Source: Salinicola endophyticus (GTDB lineage: Bacteria > Pseudomonadota > Gammaproteobacteria > Pseudomonadales > Halomonadaceae). Taken from it: a stretch of 64,000 nt of DNA. The notes beneath the pieces were generated by a model that was not told the origin of the DNA, searched no databases, and was given only the letters and a program-made list of their open reading frames with translations. A program made the position numbers and the translations under genes. Below are positions 1 to 7,996 of the stretch, piece after piece. The stretch's first letter is position 1; the number at the start of each line of letters is the position of its first letter. The stretch lies in the NCBI RefSeq assembly GCF_040536835.1, contig NZ_CP159578.1, forward strand, positions 1,116,001 to 1,180,000, in the 5' to 3' direction.

Positions 1-600
1 AGCGTCCAGAGCGGACGCCTGCCGGCGATTCTCGCGACGCTGGCGGCGCGTGCACCGGGCGTGATGACGCGGGTGGTACCCGGGGTGTCGCTGGCGTTGC
101 TCGATCAGGTCGACAAGGGCGATCTGGACATGGCGCTGATCGTCAAACCGCCGTTCGCGCTGCCGCGGGACCTGCACGCCTGCGTCGTCGCCCGCGAGCC
201 CTTCGTGCTCATTGCCCCGCCGGCCAGCCAGGAAACGACCCTGGAAGCACTGCTGATGCGCCATCCGCTGGTGCTCTACGACCGCGGCTCGTTCGGCGGG
301 CGTCAGGTGGTGCGCTTTCTCGAGCGTCAGGGGCTGCGCCCTGAGATTCGGCTCGAGCTCGACGAGATCGATGCCATTGCGCGTCTGGTGGCCTGTGGTC
401 TGGGCGTGGCGCTGATTCCGCGTACCGGCATGTGGTGCTTGCAGTCGCCGCTGCCGGTGCGCGTGCTGTCGCTCGGCGAACGTGTCTTCCACCGTGAGCT
501 GGTGATGGTGTCGCGTCTGCCACCGGAACAGTCCGCGCTGGTGGCGCTGGTCGAAGAGGCGCTGCTGGCCGAGGCTGGCACGCCGCTGTCGACGAACTGA
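1..600 (+). CDS. LysR-type transcriptional regulator, C-terminal part (partial)
   Basis: The reading frame is open from the first base of the window and ends in TGA at 600, so the N-terminal winged helix lies outside. What remains is about 199 residues of the LysR substrate-binding fold. It shows the usual pattern of the second subdomain: LVACGLGVALIPRTG in the helix-strand that closes the effector cleft, preceded by HPLVLYDRGSFGGRQV. The family works as a homotetrameric DNA-binding regulator that senses a small molecule. The pirin gene follows 83 bases downstream on the same strand. The target genes and effector cannot be told from this fragment. Confidence 0.85.
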   Translation, partial: SVQSGRLPAILATLAARAPGVMTRVVPGVSLALLDQVDKGDLDMALIVKPPFALPRDLHACVVAREPFVLIAPPASQETTLEALLMRHPLVLYDRGSFGGRQVVRFLERQGLRPEIRLELDEIDAIARLVACGLGVALIPRTGMWCLQSPLPVRVLSLGERVFHRELVMVSRLPPEQSALVALVEEALLAEAGTPLSTN

Positions 601-683
601 TGCAATGATTGGGAGAAAATCATTCGCTTTTTTCGCCCCATCTGTGGCCTAGACTGCCCTCTAACGCCATTCAGGAGCTTCTC

Positions 684-1547
684 ATGTCTACCCTCGTTCC
701 CCGCGGCGTCGTTGTCCAGCACCCGGCCATCCGTGACGATATCGGCGATCTGACCACTCGGCGCCCGCTGCCGGGGCCGCGCTTGCTGCAGCTCGATCCG
801 TTTCTGTTTCTCAATCATCACGGGCCCCAGGTCTATCCGGCCCACAACCGGGGGCTGCCGTTCGGCCCGCATCCGCACCGTGGCTTCGAAACGGTGACCT
901 TCATTCTCGAAGGCTCGCTGGCCCACGCCGACAGTGCCGACCACCAGAGCGTGATTCACGCTGGCGGCGTGCAGTGGATGACCGCCGGCAGCGGCATCGT
1001 CCACGCCGAGATCTCTCCGCCCGAGTTCCTGCGTGACGGTGGGCCGTTGGAGATCCTGCAACTGTGGATCAACCTGCCGGCCAGGTTGAAGATGAGCGAG
1101 CCGCGTTACACCGGGCTGCAGCGGGAGTCGATTCCGACGATTGCCCCGGCCACTGGCGTTGAGCTGAACCTGATAGCCGGTGAGTTCGAGGGCCACTGCG
1201 GGCCTATCGAGAGCCTGACCGAGGTGTTCATGTCGACGCTGACGCTCGCTGCGGGCGCCGAGGTCGAGCTGCCGGTGCCAGCGGGACGCCAGATCTTTCT
1301 CTACGTGGTCGACGGGGAGGTGGCGGTGGCCGGAAGCGTGGTGAAACCGCAGCATTTGATCGAGCTGGATGACGCCGGTGATGGCGTCGCACTGGCCGCC
1401 TCGGGGCGCACCCGGCTACTTTTCGGTCACGCCGACCCGATCGATGAGCCGGTCATCTCCCATGGCCCGTTCGTGATGAATACCCGGGAGGAGATCGTGG
1501 CGGCTATCGATGACTACCAGGCCGGGCGCTTCGGCGGTCTGGCGTGA
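684..1547 (+). CDS. Pirin family protein
   Basis: A 287-residue bicupin. The N-terminal cupin carries the pirin metal ligands H63 and H65 in GPHPHRGFET and H107 and E109 in GSGIVHAE, so metal binding (normally iron) is expected. The C-terminal cupin begins near residue 160. Bacterial pirins are reported as quercetin dioxygenase-like enzymes or as modulators of metabolic enzymes; neither role can be chosen here. The ATG at 684 is preferred over an upstream in-frame start because CAGGAG lies seven bases before it and because the family begins near this residue. Confidence 0.9.
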   Translation: MSTLVPRGVVVQHPAIRDDIGDLTTRRPLPGPRLLQLDPFLFLNHHGPQVYPAHNRGLPFGPHPHRGFETVTFILEGSLAHADSADHQSVIHAGGVQWMTAGSGIVHAEISPPEFLRDGGPLEILQLWINLPARLKMSEPRYTGLQRESIPTIAPATGVELNLIAGEFEGHCGPIESLTEVFMSTLTLAAGAEVELPVPAGRQIFLYVVDGEVAVAGSVVKPQHLIELDDAGDGVALAASGRTRLLFGHADPIDEPVISHGPFVMNTREEIVAAIDDYQAGRFGGLA

Positions 1548-1630
1548 TCGGCATGGCGGATGGTGCGCCGGCTGTCTAGGCTCCGGTGAGGGCTCGGCCA
1601 CGGGGCGATGGCGCTGCCATCGGGCGCGTC

Positions 1631-1655
1631 GCGCAGGCATTTTGTAAACACCCTC
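1631..1655. repeat. Solo end of the dispersed inverted-terminal repeat family
   Basis: These 25 bases match, with two differences, one end of the larger repeat at 17427-17621 read in reverse complement: a GCGCAG core, then ATTTTGTAAxCACCCTC. No partner end is visible nearby, so this is probably a decayed or truncated copy. It lies in the gap between the pirin and dehydrogenase genes. Confidence 0.6.
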
Positions 1656-1709
1656 GAAGGTCGGGCATCGAGCGAGTGTTCAGCGTCAATCGCGTATCGG
1701 GAGACAGCA

Positions 1710-2594
1710 ATGAACGTAGGATTCGTGGGTCTGGGAGCCATGGGCCAGGGGATGGCAGCGCAGCTGCTCAAGGCCGGCCATGCGGTGACGGTGTGGAACC
1801 GCTCGCCGGCGCCGGTAGAGGCGCTGGTGGCCGAAGGCGCCAAGGCGGCCAAGTCGGCGCGGGCACTGGCCGCCAAGTGTGAAGTGCTGATCAGCATGCT
1901 GCCCGATGACCACAGCGTGCACGAGGTGCTGGTGGCGTCCAAGGCGCTCGAAGCGCTGCCCCGGGACAGCGTGCACGTCAACATGGCCACGGTATCACCG
2001 GGCCTGGCGCGGGCCATGAGTGCGCTGCATGAAGGTCTCGGTTCGCACTATGTCTCGGCCCCGGTGCTGGGTCGTCCGGACGTGGCTGCCGCGGGCAAGC
2101 TCAACATCATCGTGGCCGGGGCGGCGGCGGCGCAGGAACGTGTGGCGCCGGTCCTGGAGGCGCTGGGGCAGCGGCTGTGGCCGGTGGGCGAGGCACCGGA
2201 GCGCGGCTGCGTGGTCAAGATCGCGGCCAACTTCATGCTGGCCACGGCGATCGAATCGATGGGCGAGGCCTCGGCGCTGACCCGTGCCTACGGTATCGAG
2301 GCCGATACCTTTCTAGAGATCGTCACCAGCACGCTGTTCGCTGCGCCGGCCTATCAGGGCTACGGCAAGATGATTCGCGAGGCACGTTATACGCCAGCGG
2401 GGATGAAGATGGCGTGGGGCTTCAAGGACGTGAGCCTGGCGCTGGCAGCGTCGCAGGAGCGCCAGGTGCCGCTGCCGTTCGCCGGCGTGCTGCGTGACAG
2501 CCTGCTCGACGCCATGGCCCACGGCGATGCCGACAAGGACTGGGCGGCGCTGGCCGAGACTGCGGCGCGGCGCGGTAATCTCGACGCGCGCTAG
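1710..2594 (+). CDS. NAD(P)-dependent oxidoreductase, 3-hydroxyisobutyrate dehydrogenase family
   Basis: A 294-residue beta-hydroxyacid dehydrogenase. The Rossmann motif GLGAMG is at residues 7-12, the substrate-binding segment SAPVLGRPDVAAAG at 116-129, and the family catalytic Lys is K170 in VVKIAANF with N174 four residues on. Members oxidise 3-hydroxyisobutyrate, tartronate semialdehyde, glyoxylate or related short acids; the substrate cannot be assigned. The ATG at 1710 follows GGGAGACAGCA and starts directly at the Rossmann strand. It is a single gene, with repeat material on both sides. Confidence 0.88.
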   Translation: MNVGFVGLGAMGQGMAAQLLKAGHAVTVWNRSPAPVEALVAEGAKAAKSARALAAKCEVLISMLPDDHSVHEVLVASKALEALPRDSVHVNMATVSPGLARAMSALHEGLGSHYVSAPVLGRPDVAAAGKLNIIVAGAAAAQERVAPVLEALGQRLWPVGEAPERGCVVKIAANFMLATAIESMGEASALTRAYGIEADTFLEIVTSTLFAAPAYQGYGKMIREARYTPAGMKMAWGFKDVSLALAASQERQVPLPFAGVLRDSLLDAMAHGDADKDWAALAETAARRGNLDAR

Positions 2595-2637
2595 GCGTTT
2601 CTCTATCCGCTACTCTGCCGATATGGGCGATTCAGGA

Positions 2638-2783
2638 CTAGGTTTGTACGAAAAGTCAGCGAGCGAAGGCAAGACAAGGCAAAAATCGGCGAAGACGCGG
2701 AGTTTACGGGGTGTCAATGAGCATTCTGAGCTGATTTTTAACGCCGTATTGCCGAGCGCAGGTAGTTTTCGTACAAAGCCTAG
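2638..2783. repeat. Dispersed non-coding repeat with terminal inverted repeats, copy A
   Basis: A 146-bp element bounded by near-perfect inverted ends: CTAGG plus TTTGTACGAAAA on the left, and TTTTCGTACAAA plus GCCTAG on the right. The interior contains GCGAGCGAAGGCAAGACAAG, GCGGAGTTTAC, AATGAGCATT and ACGCCGTATTGCCGAGCGCA. All of these recur in reverse complement at 17427-17621. No protein is encoded. The right-hand CTAG supplies the TAG stop codon of the acyltransferase gene on the minus strand. A folded RNA or a MITE-like mobile repeat are both possible. Confidence 0.85.
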
Positions 2784-3697
2784 CGATAGAGCCGAAAACG
2801 CCGGAAGTCGGGGATCTTCTGCTCTTCTTCCGGTGTCTTCTTCCAGCGCTTGTACTCCCACTGGTACTGCACCGGATCGAGCGCGATGGCGGTCTCGACG
2901 CAGGCGTTGACGCCGGTCGCCGAGGTCGCCTCGTCACTGGCGTAGACGCGCTCGTCGGCGGCCAGGAAGTGGATCGCGAAGCCGCGCCCTTCAGGTAGCC
3001 GGCGCGCCACCCCGGTGACCACTCGCGCCTGGGTGCGAGCCACCAGCTTGGGCAGCAGGGTGGCGGTGTAGGCCTGGCGGCCGAAGAAGTCGGCGAAGAC
3101 GCCGCTGCCCCAGTCCGGCTCCTGATCCGGCAGAATGCCGATCGCCTCGGCGCGCTTCAGCGCCTTGAGCAGGGCGGCCACACCGCGAGAATTGGTCGGC
3201 ACCAGCTCGGCGCCCATGCGCTCGCGGCCGTGACGAATCACCGGATCGAGATCGGCGATCTTGGGCGGTTCGTACATGGCGGTGAAGGGAAAGTGGCTGG
3301 AGAGCCAGAAGTTGAGCACCTCCCAGTTACCGAAGTGGGGCGCCAGCACGATCACGCCGCGGTTCTCCGCCCGTGCGTCATCGAGCAGTTCGCGCCCGTG
3401 CACGTCGACGATCGCCGCCTCGACGCGCTGCGGGTCGCCAATCCAGGCGAAGCCGAGTTCGAGCATGGTGGCCGCGGAGTGGTGCAGGCTCTGCTGAACG
3501 CGCTGGCGGCGCTCGGCCGGCGTGTCCGCGGGAAAGGCGACCTCCAGATTGCGCCGCGACACGTGGCGCTCGCGGCGCGACACGGCGTAGAGCACGCGGC
3601 TGGCAATGCCCGCCAGGCGCCACAGTGTGCTCGGGCGCCAGCTCGAGAGTAGTCGCCAGAGCCCATGAATGGCAGTGGCGTTGAACGATCTCTTCAT
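2780..3697 (-). CDS. LpxL/HtrB-family lipid A acyltransferase
   Basis: A 305-residue inner-membrane acyltransferase of the LpxL/LpxM fold. The catalytic HX4(D/E) motif is H121-F-G-N-W-E126. Downstream are the family segments YEPPK near residue 153 and ILPDQEPDWG. Members transfer a fatty acyl chain from acyl-ACP to a Kdo2-lipid A precursor in the late Raetz pathway; the acyl donor is unknown. The HFGNWE form is shared with Pseudomonas-type HtrB paralogues. The start is placed at the ATG at 3697 because the next upstream ATG adds an unconserved 33-residue tail; the ribosome site is weak. The stop codon is inside repeat copy A. Confidence 0.88.
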   Translation of the reverse strand: MKRSFNATAIHGLWRLLSSWRPSTLWRLAGIASRVLYAVSRRERHVSRRNLEVAFPADTPAERRQRVQQSLHHSAATMLELGFAWIGDPQRVEAAIVDVHGRELLDDARAENRGVIVLAPHFGNWEVLNFWLSSHFPFTAMYEPPKIADLDPVIRHGRERMGAELVPTNSRGVAALLKALKRAEAIGILPDQEPDWGSGVFADFFGRQAYTATLLPKLVARTQARVVTGVARRLPEGRGFAIHFLAADERVYASDEATSATGVNACVETAIALDPVQYQWEYKRWKKTPEEEQKIPDFRRFRLYR

Positions 3698-3799
3698 CCG
3701 GATAAGGGTCGATCTTTCGGCGAGTGTGGCCGTGCATTTTGCCTGTGGCACCGCCGGGGTTCTAGGGCCTGGTGAGAATAGCCGGATGATCTCCAACGC

Positions 3800-3828
3800 A
3801 AAAACCCAGCCGGCGGCTGCCGGCTGGG
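3800..3828 (-). terminator. Rho-independent terminator after csgA
   Basis: A perfect 10-bp stem (CCCAGCCGGC with GCCGGCTGGG, 3805-3828) with a four-base loop is followed on the minus strand by five T residues (3800-3804). It lies 28 bases past the csgA stop and ends the curli transcript before the acyltransferase gene. Confidence 0.9.
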
Positions 3829-3856
3829 CTGTTCTGGCGCGCTGCGGGAGCGGGGC

Positions 3857-4570
3857 TCAGTACTGCGTGACGCTGGCCACGTTGCCGTTGCCGTTCTGTG
3901 CCGTCTGGGCGAAGTTCTGCCAGCCGCCGGACTGGCTGTGGTTGACGCTGTTGCTCCAGCCAGTCTGGCTGACGTAGGAGTCGTGGCCATAGCCGGTCTG
4001 GGTGACGACGGCTTTGTTGTAGCCACCACCCTGCAGGATGTCGCTATCCAGCTGGTCGCCCTGCTGGTTCACGTTCGACTCGTTCGCCCAGCCACGCTGC
4101 ATGATGTAGCTGTCGTTGAGGTCGCCGTTCTGGGTGACGTAGGCGTCGTTGTAGGCGTGGCCCGCAAAGCCCTGCTGGCTGACGATCGAGTCGTTGCTGT
4201 AGCCGGCCTGGGTGACCTTGGCCAGGTTGGCAGGGTCTTTCTGGCTGATGCTCGACTCGTTCTCGGTGCCGCTCTCCTGGCGCACGCGGGCCACGTTGTT
4301 GTCGTCCTGCTGGGTGACGCGCGACCACTGATTGCCGCTCTGCACCACGTTGGCGTCGTTACCGTCACCGTTCTGATCGATGAACGACTCGGCGGCATTG
4401 CTGGCATTGCCGTTGAAGCCGGCCATGGCGTCGATCGCGTCACGCGAGGACTGGAAGGTGTTGGACGGGTTGGTATTGCCATCAGAATGCTGCTGCGTCG
4501 CGTCCGCCAGGGCAGCGGCGCTCATGGCCATGGCGATGGAAGCTGCGAATAGTGACATCTTGATTTTCAT
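3857..4570 (-). CDS. csgA: Curlin major subunit CsgA-like amyloid protein
   Basis: A 237-residue secreted protein. A Sec signal peptide (MKIKMSLFAASIAMAM then ALADA) is followed by a region rich in Gln, Asn, Gly and Ser. Imperfect curlin-type repeats run from about residue 60 to the end with the pattern Q-x-G-x-x-N-x-A/D-x-V-x-Q, for example FIDQNGDGNDANVVQ and YVTQNGDLNDSYIMQ. The last residues are VASVTQY. Curlins polymerise outside the cell into amyloid fibres. About ten repeats is longer than the five of E. coli CsgA, and spacing is irregular. The start at 4570 follows AGGGGAAA. It is 62 bases downstream of csgB and ends at the terminator. The major-subunit role is inferred from position and length. 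Confidence 0.85.
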   Translation of the reverse strand: MKIKMSLFAASIAMAMSAAALADATQQHSDGNTNPSNTFQSSRDAIDAMAGFNGNASNAAESFIDQNGDGNDANVVQSGNQWSRVTQQDDNNVARVRQESGTENESSISQKDPANLAKVTQAGYSNDSIVSQQGFAGHAYNDAYVTQNGDLNDSYIMQRGWANESNVNQQGDQLDSDILQGGGYNKAVVTQTGYGHDSYVSQTGWSNSVNHSQSGGWQNFAQTAQNGNGNVASVTQY

Positions 4571-4632
4571 GATTTTCCCCTGGTTCTCTGAGTACCGCCT
4601 TGCGTTCCCCTGTACGGCTGCCGAGGCAGCCA

Positions 4633-5172
4633 TCAGTAGGTCACGATGGTGGCCGTTGCGCCGCTACCCGACCGCGACAGCTGGTCGACGGTGATGGCTC
4701 GGTGGCCTGTTCCCGACTGTTGAATCGTCACGGCACCGTTGGCGCCGCGCTGATTGATCTTGGCGTCGTAGCCGCTGCCCTGCTGCAGCAGCTTGGCGTC
4801 GAGCGAGTGCCCGGCCTGATCGATCGCGCCGTCGTTGAAACCGCCGCGCTGGTCGATCAGGGCATCGTTGGCGTAGCCGGACTGACGAATACTGGCCGCG
4901 TTGGCTGCTTCGCGGCGGCCATTCTGCTGTTCGATGCGGGCGCGATTATCGCCACCGAACTGCACCACTGATGCACGATTGACGCCTGGCGAAGCGATGG
5001 CCTCACTATACGAATCCGACTGAGAAATGATCTGTTTTTCATAACGGTTTCGGGAGAGGTTGTCATCGAGCTCACCCGCCTCGGATGCCATGGAGATCGC
5101 CGGTAATGTGGCCAGAATCAGCAAGATAGAGATGCTGAAAATCGGGTGAGTGATGAATGCTGTATGACGCAT
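4633..5172 (-). CDS. csgB: Curlin minor subunit / nucleator CsgB-like protein
   Basis: A 179-residue secreted protein with a signal peptide ending near AISMASEA and curlin repeats from about residue 60, for example IRQSGYANDALIDQRG and INQRGANGAVTIQQ. It ends in ATIVTY, similar to the aromatic end of the neighbouring CsgA. CsgB normally seeds CsgA polymerisation at the outer membrane. It is shorter and more Arg-rich than its neighbour, which fits the nucleator, as does its position directly upstream. The ATG at 5172 has GAGGGTG just before it. The open frame extends further upstream, but that part has AT-rich, non-secretory sequence and is not taken as coding. Confidence 0.82.
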   Translation of the reverse strand: MRHTAFITHPIFSISILLILATLPAISMASEAGELDDNLSRNRYEKQIISQSDSYSEAIASPGVNRASVVQFGGDNRARIEQQNGRREAANAASIRQSGYANDALIDQRGGFNDGAIDQAGHSLDAKLLQQGSGYDAKINQRGANGAVTIQQSGTGHRAITVDQLSRSGSGATATIVTY

Positions 5173-5497
5173 GATGGCACCCTCGATGGCCTGGATTTTT
5201 CGTGCGATGTCGCGTGAATCCGTAGAAGCAATATCGCTGCAAGTCCAAAGATGATACATCGGGATGCGGAGGGATTTGGCGGTATGATAATTCTGGTGTC
5301 TTTGGGGGGATGAATCGGGGATTTTTTGAGAGAAGTGATAATAAAAAATCCGCCAGGTGGCGGCTGTCAATAGCGTGTCATAAAAAGTGAGTAATAGAAG
5401 AGGTTTTGGGAGCATCGATGCGACGTCGGGAGGCTAAATCGTACTGATTGTCTTGGCTGGCGCGACTTGACAAGCCGCGCCAGCCCATGACCCGGAC
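5173..5497. other. Non-coding gap between csgG and csgB
   Basis: About 325 bases that are visibly AT-rich next to csgB, consistent with a separate promoter for csgBA on the minus strand. No -10/-35 pair stands out clearly. A strong hairpin with 10-bp arms sits at the csgG end (see 5455-5485). No other gene is seen. Confidence 0.6.
5455..5485. terminator. Strong hairpin downstream of csgG, possible terminator
   Basis: Arms GGCTGGCGCG (5455-5464) and CGCGCCAGCC (5476-5485) pair perfectly around an 11-base loop that itself contains CTTG/CAAG. It starts 12 bases past the csgG stop. There is no T-run on either side, so it may be a Rho-assisted terminator or an mRNA 3'-end or processing hairpin between csgDEFG and csgBA. 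Confidence 0.55.
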
Positions 5498-6331
5498 TTA
5501 CATCATCGGTACGCTCTCGTTCAGATAGTCGGCGAGTACGGTCTTCTCCAGGGGGACGCCGTCAGCGAGATTCCAGAGTCGGTCCTGCACGCCCTCGGCG
5601 ATCAGATGAATGACCGCGGACTCGATTGCCGACATCACCGCCATCTGTACCGGCTCGTTGGTGGTCAGGCCGGCTTCCGCCTCGAGCAGGCGCCGGAAGT
5701 CGATGAAGCGAAAGACGCCGGCGCGGATCTCCTTGGAGTAGATGGTCTTGGTGGTGGTGACGTTGGCCAGTACCTCTCCGCTGGAGATCTCGACCGCGCG
5801 TAGATTGATCGTTACCTGATCGACCTGATACTGCCCCGAGGCCCCGATGCCGAAGTACTCGGCGCCCAGCCCGCCGGTGCGCACGTTGGATTCGTAGGCG
5901 ATGATGCCGCCTTCCAGCAGCACCGACGCGGAGCGCAGCGAGGGTAGATTGTCCGGCCGGTTGAAGCGCTCCTGCTCGGCACGGATGATGCGGCGCTCGG
6001 TCAACAGGTTCTGCAGGCCGACCCGCTCCAGCGGCGTGAACCAGCCCGAATTGGCCAGCGCACCGGTGAGCATCGCCGCGGCGCCCTGGGTCACTGCGGT
6101 AGAGAAGGTACTGGCGGGTGCCGGTCGGTACTGCCCGGTCTGATCGCGAAAATCGTAGACCGCAGCGAGAATCTTGCCGGCGGGGCGAGGCAGCGCCTTG
6201 AGATCCTGCCAGGTCGCCCCGCGGGGCGTCAGTGTGGGCGGTTTACCCTCGAGACCGTCGACATTGGCGACCATACCGGCGCAGCCGGAGAGCAGTGCGG
6301 CAGTCGCTACCGCAGCGATGAGCTTGTACAT
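5498..6331 (-). CDS. csgG: Curli secretion channel lipoprotein CsgG
   Basis: A 277-residue lipoprotein with lipobox LLSGC and acylated Cys at residue 17. The body has the CsgG signature: KILAAVYDFRDQTGQYRP near residue 53, FSTAVTQGAAAML, then TERRIIRAEQE. CsgG forms the nine-fold outer-membrane pore that exports CsgA and CsgB, gated by CsgE. Length is the family norm. The start follows AGGGGAACC. It is the last gene of csgDEFG, 32 bases after csgF. The region GLGAEYFGIGASGQYQVDQ corresponds to the membrane-inserting part of the family. Confidence 0.95.
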   Translation of the reverse strand: MYKLIAAVATAALLSGCAGMVANVDGLEGKPPTLTPRGATWQDLKALPRPAGKILAAVYDFRDQTGQYRPAPASTFSTAVTQGAAAMLTGALANSGWFTPLERVGLQNLLTERRIIRAEQERFNRPDNLPSLRSASVLLEGGIIAYESNVRTGGLGAEYFGIGASGQYQVDQVTINLRAVEISSGEVLANVTTTKTIYSKEIRAGVFRFIDFRRLLEAEAGLTTNEPVQMAVMSAIESAVIHLIAEGVQDRLWNLADGVPLEKTVLADYLNESVPMM

Positions 6332-6363
6332 ATTGTGGTTCCCCTGCGTCGTGTCGTGATGGC

Positions 6364-6786
6364 TCAGAATCCGCCAGCCGACAGCCCGCCCACGTTGATA
6401 TTGGTGATGTCCCCGGTGGCCTTGTCGGTGACCGTGATCACCAGCTGCCCACCTTCGTCGCTGACCACGACCCCGAAATCGTTGCTGTCATAGGAGCCGG
6501 TGCTGACGTCCCCCGAGCTCACATCCGAGAGCAGTTGCGAGATCAGCCGGCTCTGCAGGCTCTGCACCAGGCGGTCGGTGGGCGACAGGCCGCCGAAGTC
6601 ATCGAGGCTGGGATCCTTGTGGGTATCCTGGGCCTGTGCCTTGCCCAGCAGGTAGCTGCCGTTGAACGGGTCGCCGCCGAACGACGGGTTGATCGGGCGA
6701 TAGATCAGCTCACCGGCACTGCTCGTCGAGGTGACCGCGAGTGCGCCCAGCGCCAGGGCGAGAGAGAGCGGAACGAGATTGCGCAT
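6364..6786 (-). CDS. csgF: Curli assembly factor CsgF
   Basis: A 140-residue exported protein. The signal peptide (MRNLVPLSLALALGALAV) is followed by GELIYRPINPSFGGDPFNG, the conserved N-terminal segment of CsgF that plugs into the CsgG channel. The C-terminal half (VVSDEGGQLVITVTDKATG) forms the extracellular domain. CsgF couples secretion to CsgB-mediated nucleation. The ATG at 6786 is chosen because GGAG lies upstream and the signal peptide starts directly; an in-frame ATG 15 bases upstream is less likely. It begins one base after the csgE stop, so the genes are coupled. Confidence 0.93.
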   Translation of the reverse strand: MRNLVPLSLALALGALAVTSTSSAGELIYRPINPSFGGDPFNGSYLLGKAQAQDTHKDPSLDDFGGLSPTDRLVQSLQSRLISQLLSDVSSGDVSTGSYDSNDFGVVVSDEGGQLVITVTDKATGDITNINVGGLSAGGF

Positions 6787-6787
6787 G

Positions 6788-7309
6788 TCACAACTCCTCA
6801 TCTGAGAGGTCTAGGCTGGGTTGGAGCGACTGTGCGATGCGACGGCGCAATATCGCCTCCTGGACGACACGGACCGCTTCGTCGGCGTAGCGATCCGCTT
6901 CGCTGATCCGTGGGGAAAGCTGGGTGCTGAAGTAGATCTGATTGCGCTCGGCGATCCACAGCTGGCTACCCCAGCGCGGGTCCGGGCGCTCGCTGACAGT
7001 GAGTTCGGCGCTGGCGACGATCGGGTCGCGCATGGCCGCCTGGGAAAAGCTGCGGTAGAAGGTGCGGCCTGCCATGGTCAGGGTGCGGTCGATGATGATG
7101 CCGGAGAGCTCCGGGCGCTGCAGGTTGAACTGCTTGTCGAGCGCACGTTGCGGGTTCTTCTCATCGATGCTGACACTAGGAGTGTCGGGGGCCTTGGCGG
7201 CGTCCGGTTCGACCCCATTCTGGGCCAGGCTGCCCGCGCTCAGCGCCAGAAGCCCCAGCAGGCCCAGACCCAGAAGTCTTGCTCCGGGAGTATGGCGGTA
7301 GGCGTTCAT
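6788..7309 (-). CDS. csgE: Curli secretion gatekeeper CsgE
   Basis: A 173-residue periplasmic protein. The signal peptide is LLGLGLLGLLALSAGSLAQ. After a linker of about 35 residues come the CsgE core segments GIIIDRTLTMAGRTFYRSF and RNQIYFSTQLSPR. CsgE caps the periplasmic mouth of CsgG and gives substrate specificity. The linker makes it longer than the E. coli protein. It lies nine bases after the csgD stop with no clear ribosome site, so translation is probably coupled to csgD. Confidence 0.92.
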   Translation of the reverse strand: MNAYRHTPGARLLGLGLLGLLALSAGSLAQNGVEPDAAKAPDTPSVSIDEKNPQRALDKQFNLQRPELSGIIIDRTLTMAGRTFYRSFSQAAMRDPIVASAELTVSERPDPRWGSQLWIAERNQIYFSTQLSPRISEADRYADEAVRVVQEAILRRRIAQSLQPSLDLSDEEL

Positions 7310-7318
7310 GGCGCGTGG

Positions 7319-7996
7319 TCAATGCTTGGTTCGCGGGCGTGACAGGTTGGGCAGCGCGCCCAGATGGTCGCGCGCCCAGCACACCACCTGGACCCGATTC
7401 TGTGCGCCGATCTTCTTGAAGATGTTGTAGATGTGGGTCTTGACCGTGTGCTCGCTCAGGAACAGCTTCTCGGCGATCTGCGCGTTGGTGGCGCCCAGCC
7501 CGACCAGCCCGACTACCTGGCGCTCGCGGTGGGTCAGATAGCCTTCCATGCGGTAGGCGTCCATGCTCTGACGGCGCAGCTTGTCGATCAGCAGACTCAT
7601 CAGATTGCGCGAAAGCCAGATCTGACCCTGCAGAATCTGCTTCAGACCCTTGGCCATCAGCTCTGGCGTATCCTGCTGGAAGAACACACCGCGGATATGT
7701 GACAGCGAGACCGCGTCTAGCGCGTGGGTGTCGTTCTTGGCGTTGAAGGCGCAGATCTGGGCTTCACCGTCGCCCTGGCCGGCCAGGCTCTCTTCCCATT
7801 TCTGGAACAGAATGGGATCGACCTGGCTCAGATCGATCAGGACGATGTCGAAGCTGGCGCCAGAGACCTTGCGCGGCTCCTGTGGGCCCGCCAGGCGATA
7901 GCTCATCCCGGTATGAGAAGAGAGGCTCATCGCGAGCAGGGTCGACTGCGCTGTCTCGCTGGTCACGATCAGCATCGAGGCTTCTGGGCTTGACAT
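7319..7996 (-). CDS. csgD: CsgD-like LuxR-family regulator of curli and biofilm
   Basis: A 225-residue response-regulator-like protein with a C-terminal LuxR/GerE helix-turn-helix at about residues 153-205 (LTHRERQVVGL, then NAQIAEKLFLSEHTVKTHI). The N-terminal 140 residues resemble a degenerate receiver domain, as in E. coli CsgD, and lack a clear phospho-acceptor Asp pattern. CsgD is the master activator of curli and often of exopolysaccharide. Here it is the first gene of a co-directional csgDEFG, with strong AGGGGAATATC before the ATG. In E. coli its promoter depends on RpoS, which is also in this window. Confidence 0.93.
   Translation of the reverse strand: MSSPEASMLIVTSETAQSTLLAMSLSSHTGMSYRLAGPQEPRKVSGASFDIVLIDLSQVDPILFQKWEESLAGQGDGEAQICAFNAKNDTHALDAVSLSHIRGVFFQQDTPELMAKGLKQILQGQIWLSRNLMSLLIDKLRRQSMDAYRMEGYLTHRERQVVGLVGLGATNAQIAEKLFLSEHTVKTHIYNIFKKIGAQNRVQVVCWARDHLGALPNLSRPRTKH

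Noticed and set aside
5173..5415. N-terminal extension of csgB
   Set aside because: The frame is open but the sequence lacks secretory features, and a signal peptide with a good ribosome site begins at 5172.
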